Assembly: GCA_023251135.1 (NCBI GenBank)
Contig: JAHEZJ010000002.1
Coordinates: 124,001-188,000, forward strand
Direction of reading: 5' to 3'
DNA: 64,000 nucleotides
Source of the DNA: Flavobacterium sp.
GTDB lineage: Bacteria; Bacteroidota; Bacteroidia; Flavobacteriales; Flavobacteriaceae
Both the position numbers and the translations under genes were made by a program. Below the pieces are notes generated by a model. It saw nothing but the letters and a program-made list of their open reading frames with translations. It had not been told where the DNA came from and searched no databases. This document shows, piece after piece, positions 26,316-35,548 of this stretch. Position 1 is the first letter of the stretch. The number at the start of each line of letters is the position of its first letter.

Positions 26316-27611
26316 TTATAATCTCCAATAATTTTTAAATTCAGCAGGTTCTAACACACCCTTAATATCAAACATAAAAATCTCGTCTTTTGACAACTTT
26401 TGAAAGTCACTTTTGGTCATTCTGATGTATTCATTGTGCCCCACTGCTAAAACAATAATATCGTAAACCCCGATTGGTTCGTCAATCAAGGTAATTCCAT
26501 ATTCATGTGATAACTCATTTGGACATCCATGCGGATCAATAACATGCACATGAATCGAATAATCCATTAATTCTTTAATTAAATCAACTACTTTAGAATT
26601 CCTAATATCAGCAACATCTTCCTTAAAAGTTACCCCCATAATAAGAGCTTTAGATTTACCAGGATTCTTATCTTGTTCAATTAACGCCTGAACAATACGT
26701 TTGGCGATAAAACTTGGTATAAAATCATTTACCCTTCTTCCCGCTGCTATGACCTGAGGATCTATTCCAAGCTGTTTAGCTTTATGCATTAAATAAAAAG
26801 GGTCAACACTAATACAATGGCCACCTACTAAACCGGGCTGATAATTGTGAAAATTCCACTTAGTCGCCGCCGCCTTAATAACTGCCTTCGTATCTATACC
26901 CATTTTATCAAAAATTATTGCCAATTCATTCATTAAAGAAATATTTATATCCCTTTGTGTATTCTCAATAACCTTTGCAGCTTCAGCTACCTTTATGGAT
27001 TCAGCCTTATGCAATCCTGCTTTAATTATAGTTCCATAAATTTGTGAAATTAAATCTAAAGCTTCTTCATCATTTCCAGAAACTATTTTTAAAATATTGG
27101 TCAATGTTTTGACTTTATCTCCAGGAACTATTCTTTCAGGGCTGTATCCAAATTTAAAATCGACACCACCTTTTAAACCAGAAATTTCTTCCAATATAGG
27201 CAAACAATCATCTTCTGTACATCCAGGATAGACTGTAGATTCATATACTACATAATCCCCTTTTTTAAGAGCAGATGCAATACTTCTGGTCGCTCCTAAC
27301 AGTGGATTTAAATTTGGCACTTTATTTTCATCTATATCCGTTGGAACCCCAACTATATGAAAATGAGCCTTCTTTAAATCCTGAACATCTGAAGTAAAGG
27401 TTATATCACAACCTTCAAATACATGTGAATCAAGTTCTTTAGATGGATCAATCCCCTTTTTCATTAACTCAACTCTTGCTACATTGATATCAAATCCAAT
27501 TACCTTAAAATATTTAGCAAATTCAAGAGCTAAAGGTAGGCCTACATATCCTAAGCCAGTAATGGAAATAATTTTTTCTTTATTTATATATGAATTGATT
27601 AATTTAGACAT
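26316..27611 (-). CDS. UDP-N-acetylhexosamine 6-dehydrogenase (WbpA/TviB-like), copy 2
   Basis: The 431-residue nucleotide-sugar dehydrogenase has GLGYVG at 19-24 for NAD and the catalytic cysteine C266 in VGGHCISVDP, with YSPERIVPGD and VAEAAKVIENTQRDINI between them. This is the three-domain form seen in WbpA, WbpO and TviB, which oxidise C6 of UDP-GlcNAc or UDP-GalNAc to the uronic acid. Next to WbpE/D/B-type genes, UDP-GlcNAc is the likely substrate. A related paralogue lies at 33421-34734, and a distant UDP-glucose dehydrogenase lies at 35549. Confidence 0.86.
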   Translation of the reverse strand: MSKLINSYINKEKIISITGLGYVGLPLALEFAKYFKVIGFDINVARVELMKKGIDPSKELDSHVFEGCDITFTSDVQDLKKAHFHIVGVPTDIDENKVPNLNPLLGATRSIASALKKGDYVVYESTVYPGCTEDDCLPILEEISGLKGGVDFKFGYSPERIVPGDKVKTLTNILKIVSGNDEEALDLISQIYGTIIKAGLHKAESIKVAEAAKVIENTQRDINISLMNELAIIFDKMGIDTKAVIKAAATKWNFHNYQPGLVGGHCISVDPFYLMHKAKQLGIDPQVIAAGRRVNDFIPSFIAKRIVQALIEQDKNPGKSKALIMGVTFKEDVADIRNSKVVDLIKELMDYSIHVHVIDPHGCPNELSHEYGITLIDEPIGVYDIIVLAVGHNEYIRMTKSDFQKLSKDEIFMFDIKGVLEPAEFKNYWRL

Positions 27612-27689
27612 CTGCGATTTAATATTATTTAATTCTATATTTATTTAACTCTTTAATCTTTTTTCGCTTTCAATAAAAAACAAAAAAAC

Positions 27690-28757
27690 TTATAACATAA
27701 ATTGTTTTAATAATCTTCGAAATATTAAAACAAATATTATTAAGAATCCTCCCAATACTCCTCCAAGAACTACTCCTTTTATTTTACCGAAACGAGCTTT
27801 ATCCAAAGGAAAAACAGGCCTGTCAATGATCTGTATTAAAGGAGTCTCTTTGCGTAATGTTACCTTTGCCAATTCAGCTTGCTTAACTAATTCAGTCAAA
27901 ATTGCTGTATTCGCCTGAACATCAACCTGTTTCCTTGCTGAAGGTGCCCGACGAACATTAAGCGCCGGATTTAAATTAAAAGTATTGTCATTTGCAACAG
28001 CTACTCCAGTAATTGCTCCATTTAATGCACCACGAATAGAATCAACTTGACGTTGCAAAATATCCATATTCATCCTTGCTTTCTTACTTTTCGTCTCAAT
28101 ATAAAACATCCCCACTTGTTGCGCTAAAGCCTCACAAAAAAGCTTAGCAAATAACTCATTAGTAGAAGAAACATCAATACTTATAATTCCATTTTTTTTA
28201 TCCTTTTGTCCAACAGACAGACCTGATGTAGATAAAATTTCATACATCCTACCCATAATACTATCTTGCTCTCTCGTAAAAACTTTACGATCTGCATTTG
28301 GCAAAAATTTAATTTTTACTAGTTTAGTATCTTTATTCCATTTTTCACGCCACTCATTATTTCTGATATACATTTCTGCTAAAGAAATTTTTTCTCCTTC
28401 AAAAATTACAGGTGATAATAAAGTTTTCTCCACCATGGTTCTAGATTTAAACAGTTCTGACAAATTTGAACCAGAAAAAATTCCGCCTGCACTACCACCA
28501 ACATCCAATCCAAATGAACTTGCCAAACCTAAAGCGCCACCTAAACCCCCACCTCCTTTTTCATCTTCTAACGCAAATGACAAAGTAGCTGTATAAATTG
28601 GTTTTTTCATAAAAGAATAAGCCAATCCTAAAGTTGATCCTACTATTCCTGCAAAAATGATTATTTTCCATTTTGTCAATAGATAATGATACCACTCTTG
28701 CAATTTTCTAATCAATTCTTTTAATGAAATTCCATCATTATTCGTACTGTTTTCCAT
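27690..28757 (-). CDS. Wzz/GumC-type chain-length protein without kinase domain
   Basis: This 355-residue inner-membrane protein has one membrane segment near residues 31-50, a glycine-rich stretch at 67-97, a long periplasmic region with coiled-coil character, and a second membrane segment near 325-345 preceded by IIDRPVFPLDKARFGKIKG, the usual proline-rich motif of polysaccharide co-polymerases. It ends shortly after, so there is no cytoplasmic tyrosine kinase. It should set chain length or link synthesis to the large OPX protein encoded just upstream (28766). This makes a second co-polymerase beside the Wzc-type protein at 37964. Confidence 0.84.
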   Translation of the reverse strand: MENSTNNDGISLKELIRKLQEWYHYLLTKWKIIIFAGIVGSTLGLAYSFMKKPIYTATLSFALEDEKGGGGLGGALGLASSFGLDVGGSAGGIFSGSNLSELFKSRTMVEKTLLSPVIFEGEKISLAEMYIRNNEWREKWNKDTKLVKIKFLPNADRKVFTREQDSIMGRMYEILSTSGLSVGQKDKKNGIISIDVSSTNELFAKLFCEALAQQVGMFYIETKSKKARMNMDILQRQVDSIRGALNGAITGVAVANDNTFNLNPALNVRRAPSARKQVDVQANTAILTELVKQAELAKVTLRKETPLIQIIDRPVFPLDKARFGKIKGVVLGGVLGGFLIIFVLIFRRLLKQFML

Positions 28758-28765
28758 TATTATTT

Positions 28766-31279
28766 TTATTTAAAAGCAGTAACAATTAACAATGCTAAAC
28801 TAGAAATCACACTTCCAATACCTACCCACTCTCCTGCAGTCATTTTTTTAGTTTGTGGTTTTTCAGGAACTACTATTTGTGAATCAGGCTCTACTCTGGG
28901 ATATGATCTAAAAAACAAAAACGATCCTGTAACCGAAGCTTTACCATTTGGATAAATAATATAAGCCTTTTTCTTCCATCCTTTGCTATCAACACCACCA
29001 ACAGAATTAATGTAATATTTAAATCCTTTTCCTTTTCTATATGGAATCTCTGATGTCAACAATACATTTCCAGTCACTTTCACTCCTTCGTTATAAACCG
29101 CAACTTCAATTTCATCACCAGGAAACAACGTAACGTTTGAATAATGATTTTTATCTTTTACAATTTTTTCCCAGTTGACAGGAATTGTAGCAAATTTTAA
29201 TTCATCTCTAAGTTTTTTAGATAATTTAGAACTAAGAGTATCTTTCTGTTTTAAATCAAGCTCCCCTTGTTTAGGTTTCACTGCTTCATCTTCAGTTGTT
29301 AATTTTTTATCCAGATTTAGATTTACACTTTCCAATTGCTCTATTTGTGCCTCTTTTATTGGTCTTTTTATTTTCATCCCATCTAAGTTAGCAATTGAGG
29401 TCAATCCACCAGCTCTCATGACAACATTATAAACGGTTTCTTTTTTATTTGCTAAAACATATTTACCCGGATAAGTAACAGCTCCGCTTACCTTAACCAT
29501 TTCAGGTTTTTCATAAACTGCAATTTTTCGTATATTGATAACATCAAAAGGTTTTAATACAAAATTCTTAATCTGCTCGTTATTATCAGCAGTAATTTCA
29601 AGTTCAACCAATTCAATTCTCTTCGGATCAGCATCATCAATTACATCAGACTTTACCATTCTGGCAATTTCAACCCTTTTTGATGCAGATCCAGTCAAAC
29701 CTCCGACTTGAACTACCAAATCATTTAAGGTTAAATTTTCAAAATACTCATACTCTCCAGGATTTTTAACTTCTCCATCAATTGTTACTATGTATTCTTC
29801 TCTAAATTCCAAAATAGAATACACGGTAACGATATCTTCTCTTTTTAGCTCTATATCTGCATTCAAATCTCCAGATAAAGCAGCACTTAAATCTACATTT
29901 ACAATCTCTGTTGTTAGATCTGTTTTTAAGCGAATAATCCTTGCTCTTTTGGTATAAGCATCTTCTTTAAGACCTTCAGCCCTAGTAATTAGATCTGAAA
30001 CTCTCATTCCCTCATTAAAAGAATAATAATCCGGTCTAAAAACTGCTCCATCAATTTTAATACGATTTTCAAATCGATTTAAAATTTTTGTTACTTTAAA
30101 CACATCACCCGACTGTGGTACGTAAGATCCGTACTCGCTTTCATTGATATCATGAACCTTAAACTCTTTACCTGTTTTCTGAAGTACATTTACTGAAGCA
30201 GTATAAGCGAACTCATTAAACCCTGATGCAAAATTTAAAAGATCTGAAAATTTCTCGCCTTTTTTCATTTCGAAAATTCCAGGTCTTTTCACTTCTCCCT
30301 CCACTATCACTCTTTGTGTATAAGCAGGAATTCTAATGACATCATTATCTCTTAAACTAACATTATCAGACTGATCTCCTTTCACTAAAAACTTATAAAT
30401 ATCAACGTTTTTATAAATCTTATTGTTTCGAATCAATTCTATATTTCTATAACTTCCATTCTTCCCAGGTCCACCTGCCAAATGCAATGCGTTGTAAACA
30501 GAGGCCAAAGATGAAATAGAATAATTACCCGGCTGTTTTCCGCCTACAATGGTTACTTTAATTGTTCTAATATCACTTAAGCTAACACTAACTTGAGATT
30601 GCCCCGATCTAACTGTACTATATACTCTTGCAATCGCAGCTTTTATTTTTTGTGAAGCAGCTTCAATTGACATTCCTGCAACGCTAATTTGACCAACATT
30701 CTGAATGGTAATTTTACCTTCAAAATTTACCGGAACGGTATCATCGAATTGCTGAATCCCATATATGCTAACTTCCAATTTGTCACCTGGCCCCAAAATA
30801 TAATTTACAGGGGTTGCCATTTTTAAATCCGGCTCAAAATTTAAAGTGGGGTTATCAAATAATTCGGATCCAAAAATCAAAGCATTTAATGAATCTTTTA
30901 TTTTTTCATTTTTAATTTTTTCTTGTTTTCTCCCAAACTCAGAATCCTTGTCGATCCCTTTTGATTTATCATCCTTCTTTTTATCCTTTTCTTTCGAATT
31001 CTTATCTTTAGAATTTCTTTTCTCATATTCTGTCACTCGATTTTTTAATTTATCGAATTCACTTTGAGTCATCCCCTTTGACAAAGCCATTGATTCAACA
31101 TCGTTAATTGTAGCATTATTACTTTTTAATTGAGAAACAATTTTGGCTATTTCATCATCAGATAAATAATCCACTTTTACGGTACTTAAATCTTTAGACC
31201 TTATTATATCCTGAGCACTTGCATTAAAAGATACGAGCAAAGTAAAAAACAAAGTAAGAACGTATATTATCTTTTTCAT
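28766..31279 (-). CDS. Large multi-SLBB polysaccharide export outer-membrane (OPX) protein
   Basis: The 837-residue protein has a signal peptide (residues 1-22, cleavage after ASA), a highly charged lysine-rich stretch at about 87-130, a Poly_export domain at about 157-235 (ILGPGDKLEVSIYG), and about six SLBB repeats starting near 240, 322, 405, 496, 594 and 732, each with a V-x-G-x-V-x-x-P-G-like core. A single C-terminal hydrophobic segment lies at 818-836. It should form the periplasmic and outer-membrane export channel. It has no lipobox, unlike the 264-residue Wza-type protein at 40421. The partner is probably the kinase-less Wzz-like protein 8 bases downstream. Confidence 0.87.
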   Translation of the reverse strand: MKKIIYVLTLFFTLLVSFNASAQDIIRSKDLSTVKVDYLSDDEIAKIVSQLKSNNATINDVESMALSKGMTQSEFDKLKNRVTEYEKRNSKDKNSKEKDKKKDDKSKGIDKDSEFGRKQEKIKNEKIKDSLNALIFGSELFDNPTLNFEPDLKMATPVNYILGPGDKLEVSIYGIQQFDDTVPVNFEGKITIQNVGQISVAGMSIEAASQKIKAAIARVYSTVRSGQSQVSVSLSDIRTIKVTIVGGKQPGNYSISSLASVYNALHLAGGPGKNGSYRNIELIRNNKIYKNVDIYKFLVKGDQSDNVSLRDNDVIRIPAYTQRVIVEGEVKRPGIFEMKKGEKFSDLLNFASGFNEFAYTASVNVLQKTGKEFKVHDINESEYGSYVPQSGDVFKVTKILNRFENRIKIDGAVFRPDYYSFNEGMRVSDLITRAEGLKEDAYTKRARIIRLKTDLTTEIVNVDLSAALSGDLNADIELKREDIVTVYSILEFREEYIVTIDGEVKNPGEYEYFENLTLNDLVVQVGGLTGSASKRVEIARMVKSDVIDDADPKRIELVELEITADNNEQIKNFVLKPFDVINIRKIAVYEKPEMVKVSGAVTYPGKYVLANKKETVYNVVMRAGGLTSIANLDGMKIKRPIKEAQIEQLESVNLNLDKKLTTEDEAVKPKQGELDLKQKDTLSSKLSKKLRDELKFATIPVNWEKIVKDKNHYSNVTLFPGDEIEVAVYNEGVKVTGNVLLTSEIPYRKGKGFKYYINSVGGVDSKGWKKKAYIIYPNGKASVTGSFLFFRSYPRVEPDSQIVVPEKPQTKKMTAGEWVGIGSVISSLALLIVTAFK

Positions 31280-31326
31280 ATTTAAACTATATTTTAACCG
31301 TTTGGTTTAAAAAAATTATTTATTGT

Positions 31327-32373
31327 TTAAGAGTATTGTTTTTGGTAGTAGTCCTTATAAGAACCAGAAGTTACATTTTGTAACCATTCTTCGTTATTCA
31401 AATACCAGTTAATTGTTTTTTCTAAACCTTCTTCAAAGGTTACAGATGGTTTCCATCCTAATTCTGTATTAATTTTTGAAGCATCAATAGCATAACGTAA
31501 ATCATGTCCTGGTCGGTCTTTCACATAAGTAATCAATTCTTGCGAAGCTCCTTCATTTCTACCTAATTTCTGATCCATAATTTGGCACAATAACTTTACT
31601 AAATCTATGTTCTTCCATTCGTTAAAACCCCCAATATTGTAGGTTTCATGATTTTTTCCCTCGTGAAAAACTAAATCTATCGCAATCGCATGATCTTCAA
31701 CAAAAAGCCAATCACGTGTATAATTACCATCTCCATAAACCGGTAATGGCTTATTATTTATGATGTTATTTATAAAAAGGGGAATTAATTTTTCAGGGAA
31801 ATGATAGGATCCGTAATTATTCGAGCAATTCGTTAAAACGTAAGGCAAACCATAAGTTTCTCCATATGCTCTTACGAAATGATCAGAACTCGCTTTAGAA
31901 GCTGAATAGGGAGAATTAGGATCGTATGCTGTTGATTCTGTAAAAAGTCCCTCAGCGCCAAGTGACCCATAGACTTCGTCAGTACTGATATGATAAAAAC
32001 GTTTACCTTCAAAATTATCTTTCCATTGATTTTTTGCAGCGTTTAGCAAATTCATTGTTCCAATCACATTCGTTTTCACAAAGGCTAATGGATCTTCAAT
32101 AGATCGATCCACATGTGACTCTGCAGCTAAATGCAAAACGCCAACGAAATTATGAACGGAGAAAAGTTCATTTATAAAAGTTTCATCTACGATATCTCCT
32201 TTTATAAATGTATAATTAGGTTTATCCTCAATATCTTTAATATTCTCAAGATTTCCGGCATAAGTCAAAGCGTCTAAATTAAAGATCTGATATTCTGGAT
32301 ATTTATTCACAAAACGTCTTACTACGTGTGAACCAATAAAACCAGCACCGCCAGTTATAAGAATTTTCTCCAT
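31327..32373 (-). CDS. rmlB: dTDP-glucose 4,6-dehydratase
   Basis: The 348-residue protein matches RmlB along its whole length: nucleotide loop GGAGFIG at 8-14, AAESHVDRSI, catalytic TDE at 131-133, and YSASK at 156-160. It converts dTDP-glucose to dTDP-4-keto-6-deoxyglucose, the precursor of rhamnose and several amino-deoxy sugars. RmlA, RmlC and RmlD are not in the window; the cupin protein at the left edge may act downstream of this product. The gene lies 12 bases after the ManC-like gene. Confidence 0.93.
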   Translation of the reverse strand: MEKILITGGAGFIGSHVVRRFVNKYPEYQIFNLDALTYAGNLENIKDIEDKPNYTFIKGDIVDETFINELFSVHNFVGVLHLAAESHVDRSIEDPLAFVKTNVIGTMNLLNAAKNQWKDNFEGKRFYHISTDEVYGSLGAEGLFTESTAYDPNSPYSASKASSDHFVRAYGETYGLPYVLTNCSNNYGSYHFPEKLIPLFINNIINNKPLPVYGDGNYTRDWLFVEDHAIAIDLVFHEGKNHETYNIGGFNEWKNIDLVKLLCQIMDQKLGRNEGASQELITYVKDRPGHDLRYAIDASKINTELGWKPSVTFEEGLEKTINWYLNNEEWLQNVTSGSYKDYYQKQYS

Positions 32374-32385
32374 ATTAATTTCCGA

Positions 32386-33393
32386 TTAATTTAACAATTC
32401 TGAATTTTGCCTTTCTAATTCACAATATAAATCTTTTACATCTTGCGAGCTTTCCTTTTGAAGGATCAAGTTTGCAGTACTTGTATAGACAAAGATTGTA
32501 TCTCTCAATCCTAAAAATGCAGTATATTTTTCAGTACCAATAACCATGTTTCCGTTATCATCTATACAATGACCTCTAGAAACTAAATAATCGTAAACCG
32601 ATTCAAACGAACCCAAATCAGACCATGAAAATGCCGCAGGAACTACCTTTATTTTCTTACTGCGTTCCATCACAGCATAATCGATACTTATTGAGGGGAT
32701 TTCTAATGATAAATTTAAATCTAAAAATCCTTCTTTGTTTACTTCCCAAACTGCTTTTGACTTTTCAAAAACATCGGGTTGATATTGTTTTAATTCTTCT
32801 AATAAAACTCCAGCTTTAAAACAAAACATACCACTATTCCATAAGAAATTCCCTCTTGCTATGAAATTTTTAGCTGTCGTCTCGTTTGGCTTTTCACGAA
32901 ATGAAATCACTTCATCACCTCTTGATTCAATGTAGCCATACCCTGTTTCAGGCTTAGTCGGAATGATCCCAAAAGTTACTATAAAACCTTCTTTTGCCTT
33001 TACTACTGCTTCATTTATAGCCTTATTGTAATCTTCCATCTTTTCAATAATATGATCAGAAGGTGTTACAATTAAAATATCATCCGGATCAGAAGCAAAT
33101 GCAGCAAAAGCAATTGCTGCTGCTGTATTTCTAGGGGTAGCTTCAACAATGTTAATATATGAAGTTTTGGTTTTATCCATAACTTTACCACTTAAATGGT
33201 AATTATCAACATTCCCCACAACCATTACTCTATTTGCTAAATGACTGTTACGTTTCACTGTCATTTCGAACAAAGACTTATTTTCAAATATCTCTAGATA
33301 TTGTTTTGGCTGACTTTTCCTTGAAAGGGGCCACAATCTGCTGCCAACTCCTCCGGTCAAGATCACATGTATGATTGAATTACTTGTTTCCAT
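32386..33393 (-). CDS. manC: Mannose-1-phosphate guanylyltransferase (ManC-like, single domain)
   Basis: The 335-residue protein begins with the GDP-mannose pyrophosphorylase signature VILTGGVGSRLWPLSRKSQPKQYL-like segment (read at residues 10-33) and has VTPSDHIIE and FREKPNETTA further on. It makes GDP-mannose or a related GDP-sugar from the 1-phosphate. It lacks the C-terminal isomerase cupin of two-domain ManC proteins, as is common in Bacteroidota. No GMD or fucose genes follow, so GDP-mannose itself may be a donor here, unless the gene supplies another GDP-sugar. Confidence 0.86.
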   Translation of the reverse strand: METSNSIIHVILTGGVGSRLWPLSRKSQPKQYLEIFENKSLFEMTVKRNSHLANRVMVVGNVDNYHLSGKVMDKTKTSYINIVEATPRNTAAAIAFAAFASDPDDILIVTPSDHIIEKMEDYNKAINEAVVKAKEGFIVTFGIIPTKPETGYGYIESRGDEVISFREKPNETTAKNFIARGNFLWNSGMFCFKAGVLLEELKQYQPDVFEKSKAVWEVNKEGFLDLNLSLEIPSISIDYAVMERSKKIKVVPAAFSWSDLGSFESVYDYLVSRGHCIDDNGNMVIGTEKYTAFLGLRDTIFVYTSTANLILQKESSQDVKDLYCELERQNSELLN

Positions 33394-33420
33394 TTTTCTT
33401 TAAATAAAAAAGAGCCAATA

Positions 33421-34734
33421 CTATAACCTATTATCGGCTAAAGTACCTAAGACTCCTTTTACATCGTATAATAAACTATTTTCTTTTTGCAATTCTGAAA
33501 ATTCCAATTTTAAAAATTCTTTATGCGCTACTCCAAGTACAATAGCATCAAATTTTTCTTTTGGAACAGCATTAATAGTTTCTAATTTGTATTCTTTTCT
33601 AACTTCTTCTATACTAGCCAAAGGATCGTATAATGTAACAGCGATTCCGTATTCTTTTAACGCCTTGATTACATCAACAATTTTTGTATTTCTAACGTCC
33701 GGGCAGTTTTCTTTGAACGTAATTCCAAGCATCAGGAGATTTGCTCCATTAACTGAAATTCCTTTTTTAATCATCAGTTTTACTACCTGAGAAGCCACAT
33801 ACTCTCCCATGCTGTCATTTAAACGTCGTCCTGCCAAAATTATTTCAGGATGATACCCAAATTCCTGAGCTCTTTGTGCTAAATAATATGGATCTACACC
33901 AATACAGTGACCTCCAACCAATCCTGGCTTGAAAGGTAAAAAGTTCCATTTTGTAGCAGCAGCATCTAATACTTCCTGCGTATCGATATTCATTAAATTG
34001 AATATCTTAGCTAGTTCATTTACAAAAGCTATATTAATATCCCGTTGAGAATTTTCTATAACTTTTGCAGCTTCAGCTACTTTTATGGAAGGTGCCAAAT
34101 GTGTTCCGGCAGTAATTACTGATTTATAAAGTGTATCCACTTTTATTCCAATCTCTGGAGTTGATCCTGAAGTTACTTTTAAGATCTTCTCAACAGTATG
34201 CTCTTTATCTCCAGGATTTATTCTTTCAGGGGAATATCCTGCAAAAAAATCTTTATTAAATGTCAATCCTGAAATTTTTTCCAGAACTGGTACACATTGC
34301 TCTTCAGTTACCCCTGGATAAACTGTAGATTCATAAATTACAACATCTCCTTTTTTTAATATCTTACCAACTGATTCGCTCGATTTGTACAATGGAGTTA
34401 AATCCGGGCGATTATTTTTATCAACCGGGGTTGGAACAGTAATAATAAAATAGTTGCAATCTGCTATATCATTAAGTGAAGTAGTACAATATAAGCCTAT
34501 CTGAGAATTAGACTTATCCACCAAAACTTTCTGTAAAGTCTCGTCATCTACTTCTAATGTAGTATCTGTACCCGATTTTAGAGAAGAAACTCGTTCTTGA
34601 TTTATATCAAAACCAACAACCGCATATTTAGTAGCAAATAGTCTGGCTAAAGGCAAACCAACATAACCTAAGCCAATAACAGCTATTTTTATGTTTCCAT
34701 CCAACATGTATTCTTTTTTATCCATTTCAGTCAT
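33421..34734 (-). CDS. UDP-N-acetylhexosamine 6-dehydrogenase (WbpO/TviB-like), copy 1
   Basis: The 437-residue protein has GLGYVG at 21-26, YSPERINPGD, VAEAAKVIENSQRDINI and the catalytic C277 in VGGHCIGVDP. It is a clear paralogue of the protein at 26316, with many identical blocks but different N- and C-termini. It probably oxidises UDP-GlcNAc or UDP-GalNAc; with a WbpP-like 4-epimerase at 36970, UDP-GalNAcA is possible. It is the first gene after the promoter at 34803-34833. Start codons at codons 1, 4 and 10 are all possible; I kept the longest. Confidence 0.86.
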   Translation of the reverse strand: MTEMDKKEYMLDGNIKIAVIGLGYVGLPLARLFATKYAVVGFDINQERVSSLKSGTDTTLEVDDETLQKVLVDKSNSQIGLYCTTSLNDIADCNYFIITVPTPVDKNNRPDLTPLYKSSESVGKILKKGDVVIYESTVYPGVTEEQCVPVLEKISGLTFNKDFFAGYSPERINPGDKEHTVEKILKVTSGSTPEIGIKVDTLYKSVITAGTHLAPSIKVAEAAKVIENSQRDINIAFVNELAKIFNLMNIDTQEVLDAAATKWNFLPFKPGLVGGHCIGVDPYYLAQRAQEFGYHPEIILAGRRLNDSMGEYVASQVVKLMIKKGISVNGANLLMLGITFKENCPDVRNTKIVDVIKALKEYGIAVTLYDPLASIEEVRKEYKLETINAVPKEKFDAIVLGVAHKEFLKLEFSELQKENSLLYDVKGVLGTLADNRL

Positions 34735-34802
34735 TTCAATTCACGGCTTCGCCCTTCTGAGTCACAAATTTTTTGACACAGATACCCTAAAATCATTTTC
34801 GG

Positions 34803-34833
34803 CAAATATAGTATATTAACTCAATTTAATCAA
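34803..34833 (-). promoter_or_regulatory. Bacteroidota-type promoter for the ~34 kb polysaccharide unit
   Basis: On the minus strand, TATATTTG (34803-34810) fits the -7 consensus TAnnTTTG, and TTG (34831-34833) fits the -33 element with exactly 20 bases between. Transcription would start near 34797, about 60 bases before the dehydrogenase start at 34734. It lies just after the terminator-like hairpin that follows the UpxY-like gene, so it is placed to drive the large downstream unit. Confidence 0.65.
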
Positions 34834-34929
34834 TACGGCTTCCCGTAATACTTAAAAATATAGACTATTTAAAAAAAACAGCTCAATAACCCACTCTCAA
34901 TCAGTATGCAAAAAATCACATTATAAAAA

Positions 34930-34975
34930 AAACAGAGAAATAAAATCTTAAACTAAAGAATTTCACCCTCTGTTT
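34930..34975 (-). terminator. Terminator-like hairpin after the UpxY-like gene
   Basis: On the minus strand AAACAGAG (34968-34975) pairs with CTCTGTTT (34930-34937), and a run of T continues directly after the stem (34924-34930). Inner bases GAAAT/ATTTC and TCTT/AAGA can extend the pairing around a small loop. It lies about 28 bases past the stop of the UpxY-like gene. It may end the export operon, or be a site where the UpxY-like protein allows read-through. Confidence 0.6.
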
Positions 34976-35003
34976 CAACTGAAATCGCTAAACTATAACT
35001 AAA

Positions 35004-35468
35004 TTATTTGTATTTTATTTTAAGTACACAGCCCAAAGATTCTAAAACCAATATATAATGTGTATTTGAAACCTCTTGAACTATCGCTTCCTGATTACTA
35101 AAAACTCCCGCTTCTATTTTTATCCTATCTCCAGCCTGAATGGAGGTCACTGATATATCACTTATATTTGGAGCCTTAAGACTTGCTTTTATACTATTAA
35201 TTTCTTCATCACGAACAATTGCAGGTTTACCCAGCCAAAACAAATAGCGCAATACTCCGGATATCTGAAAAACAGAATTACGATCAATATCTTTCAATTG
35301 AACAAATACATATGAATTAAAAAGAGGAACTTCAATCTTCTTCTTTCTATCTGACCATTCTTTCACCTGAGTGATTAATGGACAATAACATTCAATACCT
35401 ATTTGACTAAGTCTATCCGCAACTTTCTTCTCCCATTTAGGCTTTGTATAAACAACATACCAATTCAT
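35004..35468 (-). CDS. UpxY/NusG-like transcription antiterminator
   Basis: The 154-residue protein has the NusG N-terminal domain from its first residues (WYVVYTKPKWEKKVADRL, then VPLFNSYVFVQL) and a C-terminal KOW-like domain (about residues 108-154, GDRIKIEAGVFSNQEAIV). NusG-specialised paralogues such as UpxY in Bacteroides and RfaH in enterobacteria let RNA polymerase read through long surface polysaccharide operons. The gene sits between the export genes and the long biosynthetic unit, which suits such a role. UpxZ, the usual partner in Bacteroides, is not seen. Confidence 0.86.
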   Translation of the reverse strand: MNWYVVYTKPKWEKKVADRLSQIGIECYCPLITQVKEWSDRKKKIEVPLFNSYVFVQLKDIDRNSVFQISGVLRYLFWLGKPAIVRDEEINSIKASLKAPNISDISVTSIQAGDRIKIEAGVFSNQEAIVQEVSNTHYILVLESLGCVLKIKYK

Positions 35469-35548
35469 AATTTCCTTTTACAATGAATAAAATTTCCAAC
35501 ACCGTCTTTCTTCTTTTATATCAAATTTTACTTCAATACCAATCTCAA

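Noticed and set aside
34900..35003. A riboswitch in the gap below the UpxY-like gene
   Set aside because: The pairing is explained by a terminator-like hairpin with a T run, and no known aptamer core is visible.
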